Part shown: positions 1 through 11,094 of the stretch, one piece after another
Numbering within the stretch: the first letter of the stretch is position 1
Layout of the letters: every line of letters starts with the position of its first letter
Source of the DNA: Saussurea involucrata
Taxonomy: Eukaryota; Streptophyta; Magnoliopsida; Asterales; Asteraceae
Direction of reading: 5' to 3'
NCBI GenBank assembly: GCA_033807775.1
Contig: CM066318.1
Coordinates: 84,296,879-84,360,878, forward strand
DNA length: 64,000 bases
Notes under the pieces: generated by a model
Database searches by the model: none
The model's input: only the letters and a program-made list of their open reading frames with translations
Told to the model about the DNA's origin: nothing
Translations under genes and position numbers: made by a program

Positions 1-96
1 TTTTATTCATTGTTCCTTTAAGAATTGGGATTGGGCTAAAATTAATTTTAGTTGGAATATGGGCTTAAGTATGGATTGGGCTTTGATTTTAATTTC
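1..96. other. Left flank of the Copia insertion, AT-rich
   Basis: No gene is visible. The text is rich in GGATTGGG and GGGCTT words that resume after the Copia element at 5484, so this looks like the left half of an older repeat split by the insertion. The last five bases, ATTTC at 92-96, are the left target-site duplication. Confidence 0.6.
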
Positions 97-1351
97 TGTT
101 GGTGCAAGTGTACCACATCTCTATATATTTATTTATATTTATTTTGATGATTACAAACACACCGCTTTATTGTTTATCTAACAATTTAATCCAAGTGTGC
201 AGTTGTTGAAGAACACGAAGATTTAATCTGAAGGGTTCAAGACGGAAGTGTTTACGTCGTCATCATTGTTTATAACTAATAATGATAAACACCCTAAAAT
301 AATATACCACTTGGATATTTCTAAAAACCTTTTAAATAATATTTTAAAAGAAATTTTGGTTCTAGAAGTATCTGCCATGCGTACTGTTTCTGCAACCACT
401 TTCTGACGCAGGTATACCGCGAAGGTAGAGCCGGTATACCGCGGGTACATATTGGCCGGTATACCGCGGGTGTTCAGCCGGTATACCGCGGCAGGCTCCG
501 TGTGCATCTCTGATTGGTTGAAAGTCCTTTTTTCTGACGGCGGTATACCGCGAGTCCTAGCCGGTATACCGCGGGTACGTTTTCCAGAAGTCAACTTTGC
601 ATGAGAGCCGTTGAAGTGTCAGTGTACTTTTTACTGCACGGTATACCGCGTGCATTTGGCGGTATACCGCGGATGCTTGTTTCCGTTGGAAGTGTTGCTA
701 TATACATGCATGCTGGTGAAGAAAAACAGACCACACCAACTTCAGCAATAAATTCTCCCTCAGCATTTGATTATTATTCTGCTGCCTTCTTACTCACACT
801 AAATCACTTAAACTGATAAAATTAATTTTTGAGTAAGAAATCTTGAGTTGATAGCAGATTAAAATATCTCGATTAGTTGAATCAGCAACACAACTCAAGT
901 GATCAAACTCTCTAAAAATATCCAAGTGATAAACCTTATTCAAGAGTGATTATTCATATTAAAATTATACCCTCTTGTAAGTGTTTGAATAAGAGTGAGT
1001 GATCCACATTAATCTCTCAAAGTAGAGTGATTCGCGTTTGTTGTATTAAGGTTTGTGTTTCTACCGTAAAGAACACGTTTCGTATTGGATCTCCGAGAAG
1101 TGTTATTTTCTCGAGGTGGACTAGCCAACTTTGTGTTTGGTGAACCACTTTAAAAATTCCGTTGTCAAGTATTCTCTTTCCCTTATCTATTTACATTTCC
1201 GCTGTGCATTTAAATTATATCTGTTTATATAATTGTTGTATACTTATTTATTTATACTCTGCTTTATTTATTCTGTATTTATTTGTAAAAAGAATTTTTG
1301 AAAGTAAAAGATTTTAAATACAACCTTACCCCCCCCTTAGGTTGTCTAACA
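97..1351 (+). repeat. 5' LTR of the Copia element
   Basis: The LTR begins TGTTGG and ends TAACA directly before the PBS. It is AT-rich except for a central CpG-rich block of repeated GGTATACCGCG motifs. Short open frames in both strands of this block (223-594 minus, 601-816 plus) are by-products of the repeats. Confidence 0.95.
411..668 (+). promoter_or_regulatory. Eight-copy GGTATACCGCG motif cluster in the Copia LTR
   Basis: The 8-bp palindrome GGTATACC, always followed by GCG, starts at 411, 433, 458, 480, 542, 563, 640 and 661. The spacing is irregular (21-77 bp). The same eight copies recur in the 3' LTR at 4538-4795. Clustered palindromes inside an LTR suggest an enhancer or protein-binding array, but its function is unknown. 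Confidence 0.7.
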
Positions 1352-1368
1352 TTTGGTATCAGAGCAGG
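1352..1368 (+). other. Primer binding site (initiator tRNA-Met)
   Basis: TTGGTATCAGAGC lies immediately after the 5' LTR. It matches the complement of the 3' end of plant initiator methionine tRNA, the usual Copia primer. Confidence 0.9.
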
Positions 1369-1409
1369 TCTTTCAAAAATTTCTGCATAAATTTCTTCTA
1401 TTCCTTTAA

Positions 1410-3319
1410 ATGGCTCAACAAACTAATATCGTGTTTTCAAAACCTCCTTTGATAGATACTGAAAAGTTTGGCATTTGGGCCGAGCTATTTGAATGTCACG
1501 TGCGTGGCAAAAATCAAAAGATTTGGAATATTATAGAAAAAGGGAATTTTAAACCCACCATTGTGAAAGATGATGTTTATATTGATAAACCTATTGATGA
1601 ATGGACTACTTCTGATGAAACTCATTTTTGTTTAAACTTTGAAGCTAAGAATATATTATATGCTGCTTTAACAACTGATGAAATTGAAAGAGTATATACA
1701 TATAAAACTGCAAATCAATATGGGAAAGTTTAAATAATACTCATCGTGGAAACACGGAGGTTAAATCTAGTAAAGTGAATATTTTAGTTCACGATTATGA
1801 ACTATTCGAAATGAAACAAGATGAGTCAATTGACTCAATGTTTAAAAGATTTAACCTTATTGTGACTACTTTGAAAGGTTTGGATCGCACTTATCCTAAC
1901 GAGGACTATATAAGGAAAATCCTACGAGCCCTTCCTTCGGAGTGGATGCAAAAGATAACATCTTTAGAAGACTCCCGTGACCTTTCCATAATGAAGATAG
2001 ATGACTTGATCGGTAATCTTAAAGTGCATGAAATTGCACTTAAAAGAAACAAAGATCGGGAGCAAGTTAAAAAGAAGTCAATCGCTCTCAATGTCTCAAC
2101 ACCAAAAGTTGAGAAGAAAAAGGAGAAAGCTAGCTCCTCGAAAGATCCATCCGAAACTCTCGATGAAGTCGCCATGTTGGTAAGAAACTTTTCCAAATTT
2201 CTTAATAATAATAATAAATTTTCTAACAATGGCAGATTTCAAAGAAACGGTAACTACCGTCGTGGTAGTGAAAATCGAAGTCGTAAGTTCCATAAACGAG
2301 ACGAAAAAGTTAAGAAAAATGGCGACTCGAGTGAAGACGATAAAGCTAAGCCAAAGAGAGGCTTTTGCTACTCATGTGGTGACAAAGACCACTACGCCAA
2401 TGAATGTCCGAAAAAGAACAAGTTCCAAAAGAAGAAGGAGAAAGCCTTCATTGGAGGCGCGTGGAGCGAGAGTGAAGAAGAAGATGACTATCAAGCCATT
2501 TGTCTTATGGCCGAAAGCGACGACGAGGTAAAATCTTCTTACTCGGATTACGATAGTGATTATGAAAGTGATAATGAAAATAATCTTGAAGAATTATATG
2601 AATCTTTTCATAAAATGGCCGCTCTTGCAAATCGTTACCAAGATGAGAATGCTATGTTAAAAGAAACTGTAAATGCATGTAAAAAGGAAATAAATAATGT
2701 TAAACAAAAATCTGAAAATGATATGGATATAATTGCTAAATTAGAAACTAAATTAGGAGAAAAAGATTTTTGTAAATCTTGTGATACTTTAAATAAAGAA
2801 ATTGCATGCTTAAATAAAAAATCACATGAAAATATTATTTGTACAAAATGTGATATTCTTGAGAATGAGATTGCATGTTTAAAAGCAAAATGTGATGCGT
2901 ATGAAAAGGATGATTTATTAGCAAAAGCTTTTCAAAGTAGTAATGAGAAAGTCCTTAACATGCTAAATATGCCTAACCGTATAAAATGTAGAAAAGGCAT
3001 TGGTTCCAATACTTGTGTTGATAAATGTTCATGTAAACCCATCAAAAGATTTTATGAATCACCTAAAGTAAATACAAGAAATCAATATGTGCAAAAACCT
3101 CCGTATGTGCGTAAAATAAATAATGTAAATTATAATACGAGAAAACCGTATGCTCGCATGTACCATGATAAATATTCTAAACCTAATAATAATGCGAATG
3201 TAAATGCTTGTTTTTATGTGTATGATAAATATAATCGCAAAATTAAAATGGTAAATAAATGGATTCCGAAAGGAATGTTTAATGTTGATAATCCCGGTGG
3301 GATGCGTTTGTGGTTTTAA
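1410..3319 (+). pseudogene. gag: Copia Gag, frameshifted
   Basis: Gag packages element RNA into virus-like particles. The frame opens at 1410 (MAQQTNIVFSKPP) and runs 107 codons to a stop at 1733. Homologous reading continues in another frame from about 1735, open as a 514-residue frame from 1775, so one small indel near 1725 breaks it. The second part shows the UBN2-type Gag core (LIGNLKVHEIALKRN), a CCHC zinc knuckle (CYSCGDKDHYANEC) near residues 198-211, an acidic stretch (ICLMAESDDE), and a coiled coil with repeated CDxLxxEIACL units. It ends at NPGGMRLWF with no protease motif following. Gag alone is retained, as in trans-mobilised derivatives. Confidence 0.85.
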
Positions 3320-3458
3320 ACCATTTATATGGCTTTGTATGTTTGTCGTGTTTGTTTTATGTCGACAACATATTTTTTGCAGTTTATGTTTTATACTAAC
3401 TGTTAAAAGGACCCATAAGAAAAGGGTACCACGAAATATTTTCTTTGCCTTTTGTAGG

Positions 3459-3871
3459 GTTTCCTGACGAGGATATAATACGTGTTTCCTGACGAGGATA
3501 TAATACGTGGTTTCCTGACGAGGATATAATACGTGTTTCCTGACGAGGATATAATACGTGGTTTCCTGACGAGGATATAATACGTGTTTCCTGACGAGGA
3601 TATAATACGTGTTTCCTGGCGAGGATATAATACGTGGTTACCTGCCGAGGTTATAATACGTGGTTTCCTGACGAGGATATAATACGTGTTTCCTGACGAG
3701 GTTATAATACGTGGTTACCTGCCGAGGTTATAATACGTGGTTACCTGCCGAGGTTATAATACGTGGTTACCTGCCGAGGTTATAATACGTGGTTACCTGC
3801 CGAGGTTATAATACGTGGTTACCTGCCGAGGTTATAATACGTGGTTACCTGACGAGGTCATAATACGTGGT
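3459..3871 (+). repeat. Minisatellite inside the Copia element, about 16 copies of 24-26 bp
   Basis: The unit is TTCCTGACGAGGATATAATACGTG with two variants, TTTCCTGACGAGGATA (early copies) and TTACCTGCCGAGGTTA (later copies). Copies are directly abutted, with one or two G at the joins. Variant order shows local expansion: copies 11-15 are nearly identical. The array lies between the gag stop and the PPT and does not encode protein. Confidence 0.9.
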
Positions 3872-4223
3872 GATTTTTTTTATCACATAAAATTAACCGA
3901 AAATTGAAGCCTTAAGATCCGTTTTGGTGCAAGTGTTTCGTATTGGTTTGTATATCTTTGTCTCTATTGCTTTTTGCATTTTATTTTATCCCTCAAATTT
4001 TATAAAATCAAATTGATATCGTTATTAATTTGAGGGGGAGCGTTTTAGCTCTTTTACCCATGAGTTTATGCTCTCTCAATTATATGCATATTTTGAGGGG
4101 GAGCATCTCTCGAGGGGGAGCATACCGTCTTTCTTGACCCTTTTTGTTTCGACAAACGGGGGAGAGAAACCGCATATGCTCTTGCTTAGCGGTTGTGTTT
4201 GTCATCATCAAAAAGGGGGAGAT
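3872..4223 (+). other. 3' noncoding region and polypurine tract of the Copia element
   Basis: This stretch has no open frame of note. It contains repeated GAGGGGGAGC words (around 4032, 4095 and 4112) and ends in the polypurine tract AAAAAGGGGGAGA (from 4210) just upstream of the 3' LTR. The tract is expected to prime plus-strand DNA synthesis. Confidence 0.75.
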
Positions 4224-5478
4224 TGTTGGTGCAAGTGTACCACATCTCTATATATTTATTTATATTTATTTTGATGATTACAAACACACCGCTTTATTGT
4301 TTATCTAACAATTTAATCCAAGTGTGCAGTTGTTGAAGAACACGAAGATTTAATCTGAAGGGTTCAAGACGGAAGTGTTTACGTCGTCATCATTGTTTAT
4401 AACTAATAATGATAAACACCCTAAAATAATATACCACTTGGATATTTCTAAAAACCTTTTAAATAATATTTTAAAAGAAATTTTGGTTCTAGAAGTATCT
4501 GCCATGCGTACTGTTTCTGCAACCACTTTCTGACGCAGGTATACCGCGAAGGTAGAGCCGGTATACCGCGGGTACATATTGGCCGGTATACCGCGGGTGT
4601 TCAGCCGGTATACCGCGGCAGGCTCCGTGTGCATCTCTGATTGGTTGAAAGTCCTTTTTTCTGACGGCGGTATACCGCGAGTCCTAGCCGGTATACCGCG
4701 GGTACGTTTTCCAGAAGTCAACTTTGCATGAGAGCCGTTGAAGTGTCAGTGTACTTTTTACTGCACGGTATACCGCGTGCATTTGGCGGTATACCGCGGA
4801 TGCTTGTTTCCGTTGGAAGTGTTGCTATATACATGCATGCTGGTGAAGAAAAACAGACCACACCAACTTCAGAAATAAATTCTCCCTCAGCATTTGATTA
4901 TTATTCTGCTGCCTTCTTACTCACACTAAATCACTTAAACTGATAAAATTAATTTTTGAGTAAGAAATCTTGAGTTGATAGCAGATTAAAATCTCTCGAT
5001 TAGTTGAATCAGCAACACAACTCAAGTGATCAAACTCTCTAAAAATATCCAAGTGATAAACCTTATTCAAGAGTGATTATTCATATTAAAATTATACCCT
5101 CTTGTAAGTGTTTGAATAAGAGTGAGTGATCCACATTAATCTCTCAAAGTAGAGTGATTCGCGTTTGTTGTATTAAGGTTTGTGTTTCTACCGTAAAGAA
5201 CACGTTTCGTATTGGATCTCCGAGAAGTGTTATTTTCTCGAGGTGGACTAGCCAACTTTGTGTTTGGTGAACCACTTTAAAAATTCCGTTGTCAAGTATT
5301 CTCTTTCCCTTATCTATTTACATTTCCGCTGTGCATTTAAATTATATCTGTTTATATAATTGTTGTATACTTATTTATTTATACTCTGCTTTATTTATTC
5401 TGTATTTATTTGTAAAAAGAATTTTTGAAAGTAAAAGATTTTAAATACAACCTTACCCCCCCCTTAGGTTGTCTAACA
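4224..5478 (+). repeat. 3' LTR of the Copia element
   Basis: The same length as the 5' LTR (1255 bp) and nearly identical. I see two substitutions, near 4873 and 4999. The eight-motif GGTATACCGCG cluster is intact at 4538-4795. The right TSD, ATTTC, follows at 5479-5483. Confidence 0.95.
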
Positions 5479-5483
5479 ATTTC

Positions 5484-5957
5484 TTTTATGGAGGATGGGG
5501 ATGATGTGTTGTTGGGCCTGTTCATTTCCATCCTCTCTTAGGCCCTGTTCATTGCCACTCTTTCTTGGGCCCTGTTGTTTGGGCTGATTTTATCCTCTTC
5601 TTGGATAATTGGATTGATGTGAAGGGTTTTGGTCAATGCTTGGACCTTCTTGTGGCTGATTATGATATCTATGAGGATTGGACTATGAGGATCCGACCCA
5701 ACTGGTATTGGTGGAATTACTTGGGCTTCGTTTGGATGAAGAATTTCAGCTGCAAGTTTTGGGCTTTAATTTTTTATTTTTGGGCTTGCAGTTGTTGCAT
5801 TTGTACTTTGGTTTTAAACCTTTACTGGTTTTCTACCCTAAGCATTTCTTAGGTAGGTGTTTTTGTAAAAATGGGTATGCCCATTTGTTTGTTTTGTAAT
5901 TTCCTTTCTTTTTGAATAAAATTTTCCAAGGGGTTCCGCCCCCTTTTTCCAAAAAAA
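5484..5957 (+). repeat. Possible 3' tail of a LINE-like element
   Basis: The stretch is T-rich and repeats GGCCCTGTTCATT-like words (about 5515-5570). Near the end it has TTTTGAATAAAATTTTCC and a short A-run at 5951-5957. This arrangement resembles the 3' ends of decayed plant non-LTR retrotransposons. No reverse transcriptase is readable. Confidence 0.3.
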
Positions 5958-5959
5958 TA

Positions 5960-6275
5960 TTGTAAGCGTCATAATGCACTACTTCATGAAGCACATGCTA
6001 ATGTGAATGAATGCGTTGGATTATTACAGCACGATATGTTGATACTTTAGCGTTATATACTCGAAACAATAGATCTAAAAAGTGATATAAAAGCTGATTA
6101 TTATGATGGACTAAGACGTACTGAAGAATCGGAGGGAATAAGAATGAAACGGTGCAAGTGCAATGCTCCTGACGAGAAAAGGTGATTTCCAAAAGCTCAA
6201 AGCCTATGAGAATGTGCAAAAGATGCGGGGAATATGTTGGGCACGACCCGAGGAACTGTCCATTTAATCATTCCT
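5960..6275 (+). pseudogene. Decayed coding fragment ending in a zinc-knuckle-like motif
   Basis: One frame reads CKRHNALLHEAHANVNECVG before a stop near 6048. A shifted frame later reads MCKRCGEYVGHDPRNCPFNH (6212-6271). The Cys/His spacing CX2CX5HX4C resembles C-terminal zinc motifs of FAR1/MULE-related proteins. At least two frameshifts and several stops separate the pieces, so it is a relic. The family assignment is tentative. The gap from 6276 to 6404 is AT-rich with ATTCCATT repeats and no gene. Confidence 0.3.
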
Positions 6276-6409
6276 TGACTTAAAGAATTAAATATCTACC
6301 AACCCATGGTCAAATTCCATTTCAATTCCTTCAAAGTCAAAATCCTTCGATGTATTCCAATTCCATTAAATTCCATTCTGCTAACCAAACATTCCCCTAG
6401 GTTTTCTAG

Positions 6410-6623
6410 TGTAACATCCCAGGCCAACCGTACCAGATATTCTCCGCTTTGTCCGCACACCTGGACTCACGGTTTTAAAACGCGTCTGATAGAGGAGGTA
6501 TCAAGTCCCTTATAAGGCAACATTTGTTCCCCTCCCCAACCAATGTGGGATCTTACAATCCACCCCACTTGGGAGCCCAGTGTCCTCGCTGGCACACCAG
6601 TCCGGTTCCCGGCTCTGATACCA
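6410..6623 (-). repeat. TRIM-derived segment built into element A's LTR (left copy)
   Basis: On the minus strand this reads: PBS (TGGTATCAGAGCC, 6611-6623), about 50 bp of interior, a purine-rich GTGGGGTGGAT (6558 on), then a 148-bp TG...CA unit from TGTAAGATCCCACA (6557) to GGGATGTTACA (6410). That is the order PBS, interior, PPT, LTR of a terminal-repeat retrotransposon in miniature. The same segment recurs at 12658-12871 in the other LTR. Confidence 0.75.
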
Positions 6624-6864
6624 TTTGTAACGTCCCAAATTCATAATCATGCATTACTAACGGATAAGCATTCAAATTTGATAGATAATCCTGTCTTTAC
6701 ATCATTAAAAGTTTACTTAAACAACATTGATAGTGGAAGTCTCTAAATCCACAGCCGAGCTCTATCTATAGTCATTATAGCCAAAACTTGGAGTCGCGCT
6801 AATCTCCACAATCCTTTTTGACATCTCCCCTAGTTCTTACTAGAAGAGCCCGTAGCACGCTTAC

Positions 6865-7451
6865 CTGAAAATGGTTTTGTTTTTGAAAGCGAGGGTTAGA
6901 CCAAAAGGTCTAGTGAATTCCCTCCGAAAACAAAATGCAAACAGTGTAACAACTTTTATAAAAGAATCATCGTAAATCTTAATATAACATCAAGCATGGT
7001 ACTGCACTGTGTATTGGATCACATAAACATTCTTCGATCGGGGTCCCAGTAGGTTCCCTTCTCGCCTCTTCCGGAGCCTACGCAGACTCCCCTTTCCGGA
7101 GCCCACACGGACTCCCCTCTACCGGATAGGAGGAAACGGATTCCAACCTACCAGTCTGTCATACATATCCAAGGGATCATCAGAACCCGAGGATCTATCT
7201 TTGATCCCACGGTGCAGACCGACTCCACATAGCACATCATTCCTTTAATCCTTTCATAAAACATGCAACTTTAAATCCTTTGAATCATCAATCTCATTAT
7301 ATCATATCATAATAAACTTTCTTAAGTAAAACGCGTAGTTCATGAAAAAAAACATACGTGACAGTTATAAACAGTTCATGCTCGTAAATGAAACCATAAT
7401 CAGTTAGAAACATTTAACACTTTACGTCGTAAAAGGGTTTAGGGAACTCAC
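6865..7451 (-). other. Predicted LTR-leader intron of element A (left copy)
   Basis: On the minus strand a consensus donor GAG|GTGAGTT starts at 7451 and an acceptor CCATTTTCAG|GTAA ends at 6865. The hairpin with the CTAAC branch-point match lies at 6891-6924. The equivalent in the right LTR is 13113-13725. Similar introns are predicted in C, E and F. Confidence 0.5.
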
Positions 7452-10400
7452 CTCAATATCGATGAACGCACTTCTTACTACCAACAAGCTAATCCAATCG
7501 AACACCTAAGGGTATTAGGTTAAAATCAGATTAAACGTTTCAAACCTACTGATCAGTGAACACTTTCCGGATACCTACTGTCCGGACGCCCTAATTTCCC
7601 GGATATCCGCACTGTCCGGATATCCCTTCTTCCCGGATACCCGAACTGTCTGGATACTAGGACTTTCCGTACACACACAAATTCCGGATACCGCACCCGG
7701 TAACTCAACTTATCCGGAAGGACACCCATCCGGAAACTACCATAACACTCTACCCGGTAACTAGCAATCCTATCCGGAAACTACTGTAAAAACCAGAATT
7801 CCTAGTGTCCGGATACGACGGCTGTTTGACAAAAGTGATCTAAAAGTGATCATTAAGCTCGTTTTCTGCCATTAATTTGATTTGACAAACCTAAGGGTTC
7901 ATCCACCAATCCTAAACAACCACTTAATCCCCTTTCTTACCATTAAATCAATTTACAGAGCCAAAAACCCTTAAAACCCACTTTTAAGAAGAATGTGGTT
8001 AAAAAAACCAATTGAATCCTTATAATCAGACCTAAGAAAGGACCATTATAACAACAAGGAATACGAATTTAGAATGGAATACCTTGATGATTTCTCTTTT
8101 CTTTTGATCTCTTCTTCAAAAATCCCTTTCTTCTTCTCTTTTCTTTCCTAGCTGCCAACACCACCAAGCACCCTCACAAAATACTGATTTTAGAATAATG
8201 GAGGCTGCCCTAGGGAATTGAGTCCATAAATACCTTTCATTAATTGCAAACAAGCCCCTCAACTTAACTTTCATTTCGTAGACTTTAGCCACTAAACTTT
8301 CAATACAAGTTGAAAATTCGGGTTGTTACAACACTCCCCCCTTTAAAAGAATTCCGTCCCCAAAATTCCTTATTGGGAAAAGATGCGGGTATCTTGCCCA
8401 CACTAAAACTGACACTTCCCCAAAGTAAAGCCACATTCTGACTCAGTCAACAACCCCACTAAATTCGAGACCTGGAATAATGGGTGTATTCCCTTCAGTT
8501 CTTACGGTACTCTAACTCGCAGGCTACTGCCCTTATTGATCGATCTTGACAATAGAAGATTAAATAAGGCTTCTCAAGCATCTTTACTCCCCTTAAGGAG
8601 GACCCTGTCGGAATCCCCCGCTACAACATGAGATCCAATTACTCAGAAACAGTCATTCACCTAACAGCTTGGCACAAGGCCAACCTTGTACGTCCCGACA
8701 ACTCACAACTCCGAGTTCCTTCATCATATCACAACTCACTACTTTGCACCACCCAACAATCGTCTATGCTGATAACATTTCCCTTTTCTCGGACCACCTA
8801 GACCACAGTTCGTCACTCATCCCTCACATTCTCACTACTTCACCACCCCATACTTATACGTAACTAAGAGTAGGAACCTCGAAACCCATCGTTGGATTGT
8901 TCACCTACTCAAATTAAACTTATCCTGAAACACATCAATTCCTCCCGGATTACCACGTTCATTCATTCCTATAAAACGTAACTCCGGTTATCCTCACTCC
9001 ACTGGGAGGAGTAACCATGGTCACACCATACTATTCTCACTAGCTTAATCACTGCACGACCAATTCGTTTAAACATTTCTCACAAAGTCACTAACTTAAC
9101 TCATTCGACTGTCTTATCCACTCCTTTTCTGCACAACCTCGTACCCAATTCCCCTCCTCTATACTCTTTCCAACGGTTCGCATACTTATCAATGACAATC
9201 TACATAACACTGCACCTTTCGGCGTTACTGACAAGTTTACTACTTCCAATTTACTCACTTATTCCGACATGCTATCTTCACCTCCCCACGTTAGCGTGGA
9301 GCATTGCCCACCGAACATTACTTGCCCCTCTCTCCCGACCTTTCCCCATGCTGGTATCGCTTTCTCATTACTCACATAGCCAAACAGTTGCACCAAGATC
9401 TTATCTTAAGGCATTCAACCAAGCCGTCTTGAAACAAGACCAGTGTTCGACGTCACTACACATTCTTTAATCTCCAACTTTTACCTTCTCAGACATTTCT
9501 TTCACACATAAGCAAAAATTCACATTCTTTAAGGATTTCACATCTATCCCACCACATTTTGACTAACACAACCCTCATCCTCTTTAAACTTCCAATGACC
9601 CGAAAGTGTGTTTCTTAGTAACGTCCCCTATTCACTCTAATAATCCACCCCCTTGGATTCCCTATTACAAACGGATCTATTAATTCAGGAACACCCCGAA
9701 ACTGGGGTTCCACAATTCTTTCGATTAACCATCATGATCATAAAATCAGACAGATATATATATACCGTCATCCCGGATTTCTTACTTAGATTTACCTTAA
9801 ATAATTCTTTAACAATCAGTGTGTTAATCCTAATGACACCTCCCCAAGGATTGTAACACATCCTGTAATAACAAATGAACGTCATTACTTAACAAATCTA
9901 TAAAATTTTAATCAGCCAACCAAAGGCTTATACCTCTATCATGACATTTCAAATCAACTAATGATCATACTACCACTCCGACCCACAATCATCATCATGT
10001 CATTCCTTAAACATAACCAAAATTTCCATGTATTTCCTTCTAGGATCATTCCCTCACGCATAAGGAACAATTTTCATCTTTTTTTTAACGATTTCTCATC
10101 TACTATACTACAGCTTGACTAATCTATTCATCATCTTCTTTAAACTTACTCTGCCTTCAAGAATATACTTAACAACATACATGACCACAAAGCTTGGTCT
10201 CACAGCTGGGCAATCACCTAATTCTGCCCCGACATTCCATTCCGATAACAGTCAAAATAAACACCAGCTTACAAACCACGTACTTCAACAACTGGGATTG
10301 CAAAACGTACACTCTACCCGAAATCCTAAAAGGACTTCCTTCTAATCCTTCATCTTTCTAACATCGCCTTACTACATCACCGGCTAACACAGATATCTTG

Positions 10401-11094
10401 GCAATTGAAGCTACTAATCGTTCGTATATTCACCACTCCTATCATCACACTACCGACCAAGTCTTTCATGGTCATTCGTACACAATTCACCCTTTCCTTC
10501 ATATTCTCCCGTATACTACAATCGAGTCTGTCTCGCTACTTAGTTCTCTCCCAACTTGTTGAACTATGACTCACGAGTTCACACTTAGCTCAAACACAAA
10601 CATCCTAGCTAGCTCTTTATGATCCGAGTCCTTTTTTAGACACGACACATTTTCTTCCTGACTGGTATAGTCTACACTCACTCCGCTTGTGTTACACATC
10701 TTGTCCTTCTACGGACCCTCCTCACCTCGTAAATAGAACGCCTATTCAACAACAACAGTCTCTTACTAATTTAACACCTCTACAAGATATTCTATCAACT
10801 TACACTCATCTGGTTTGAGTCTTCGGCCTCGGCCAACATACACCGTTGCCGACTTCAACAACAAAAGACAACTCTTAACTACTTCCTTAACCTATCCTTG
10901 AACATGAGTTCCTTACGGGACCTATTCCTCCCTACACATCATAGTTAACTTTATAATCCGTCGCCCCTATTTCGAAACTTACTCATGTAACATCAATATT
11001 ACCAGCTCCCTTCGAAACTCATGACCCACACCGTGGACCTTTCATTCTTGCTTCACAACACTACCCATAAAGAGTTGCTAAAACCAATACCTTG

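Larger units (their letters stand above)
97..5478 (+). mobile_element. Non-autonomous, gag-only Copia LTR retrotransposon
   Basis: The element has two 1255-bp LTRs that start TGTTGG and end CTAACA. It is flanked by a perfect 5-bp duplication, ATTTC (92-96 and 5479-5483). A PBS matching initiator tRNA-Met follows the 5' LTR and a purine tract (4210-4220) precedes the 3' LTR. The interior is only 2.9 kb. It encodes Gag with one frameshift, then a minisatellite and noncoding sequence. Protease, integrase, RT and RNase H are absent. By eye I find only two LTR differences (near 746/4873 and 872/4999), so the insertion is recent and must have been mobilised in trans. The long Gag with a Cys-rich coiled-coil tail suggests a SIRE/Maximus-like parent, which is an inference. 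Confidence 0.95.
6410..8330 (-). repeat. 3' LTR of element A (composite)
   Basis: On the minus strand the LTR starts TGTAACAACCCG at 8330. A TATA-like TATTTATGG lies at 8224-8237. A TCCGGATA-rich cluster (7560-7810) and two copies of an about 24-bp CTACGCAGACTCCCC-type repeat (7075-7120) follow. The leader-intron hairpin is at 6891-6924. The 1705-bp gypsy part ends at 6626 and is followed by 216 bp of TRIM-like sequence that belongs to the LTR, because the TSD lies beyond it. Confidence 0.9.

Noticed and set aside
223..594. 123-codon minus-strand frame in the Copia LTR (repeated at 4350-4721)
   Set aside because: It runs through the GGTATACCGCG repeats, has repeated RGIP units, and lies wholly in a noncoding LTR.
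1906..2531. Three extra frames of 65-107 codons overlapping Copia gag
   Set aside because: They are shadow frames of gag. The gag frame has the knuckle and family motifs.
3459..3871. CRISPR-like direct repeat array
   Set aside because: Units are directly adjacent with no unique spacers, the genome is a plant, and there are no cas genes. It is a minisatellite.
6410..6557. Assignment of the TRIM segment to a named family such as Cassandra
   Set aside because: The layout fits a TRIM, but I see no 5S rRNA-like region and cannot run a search, so no family name is given.
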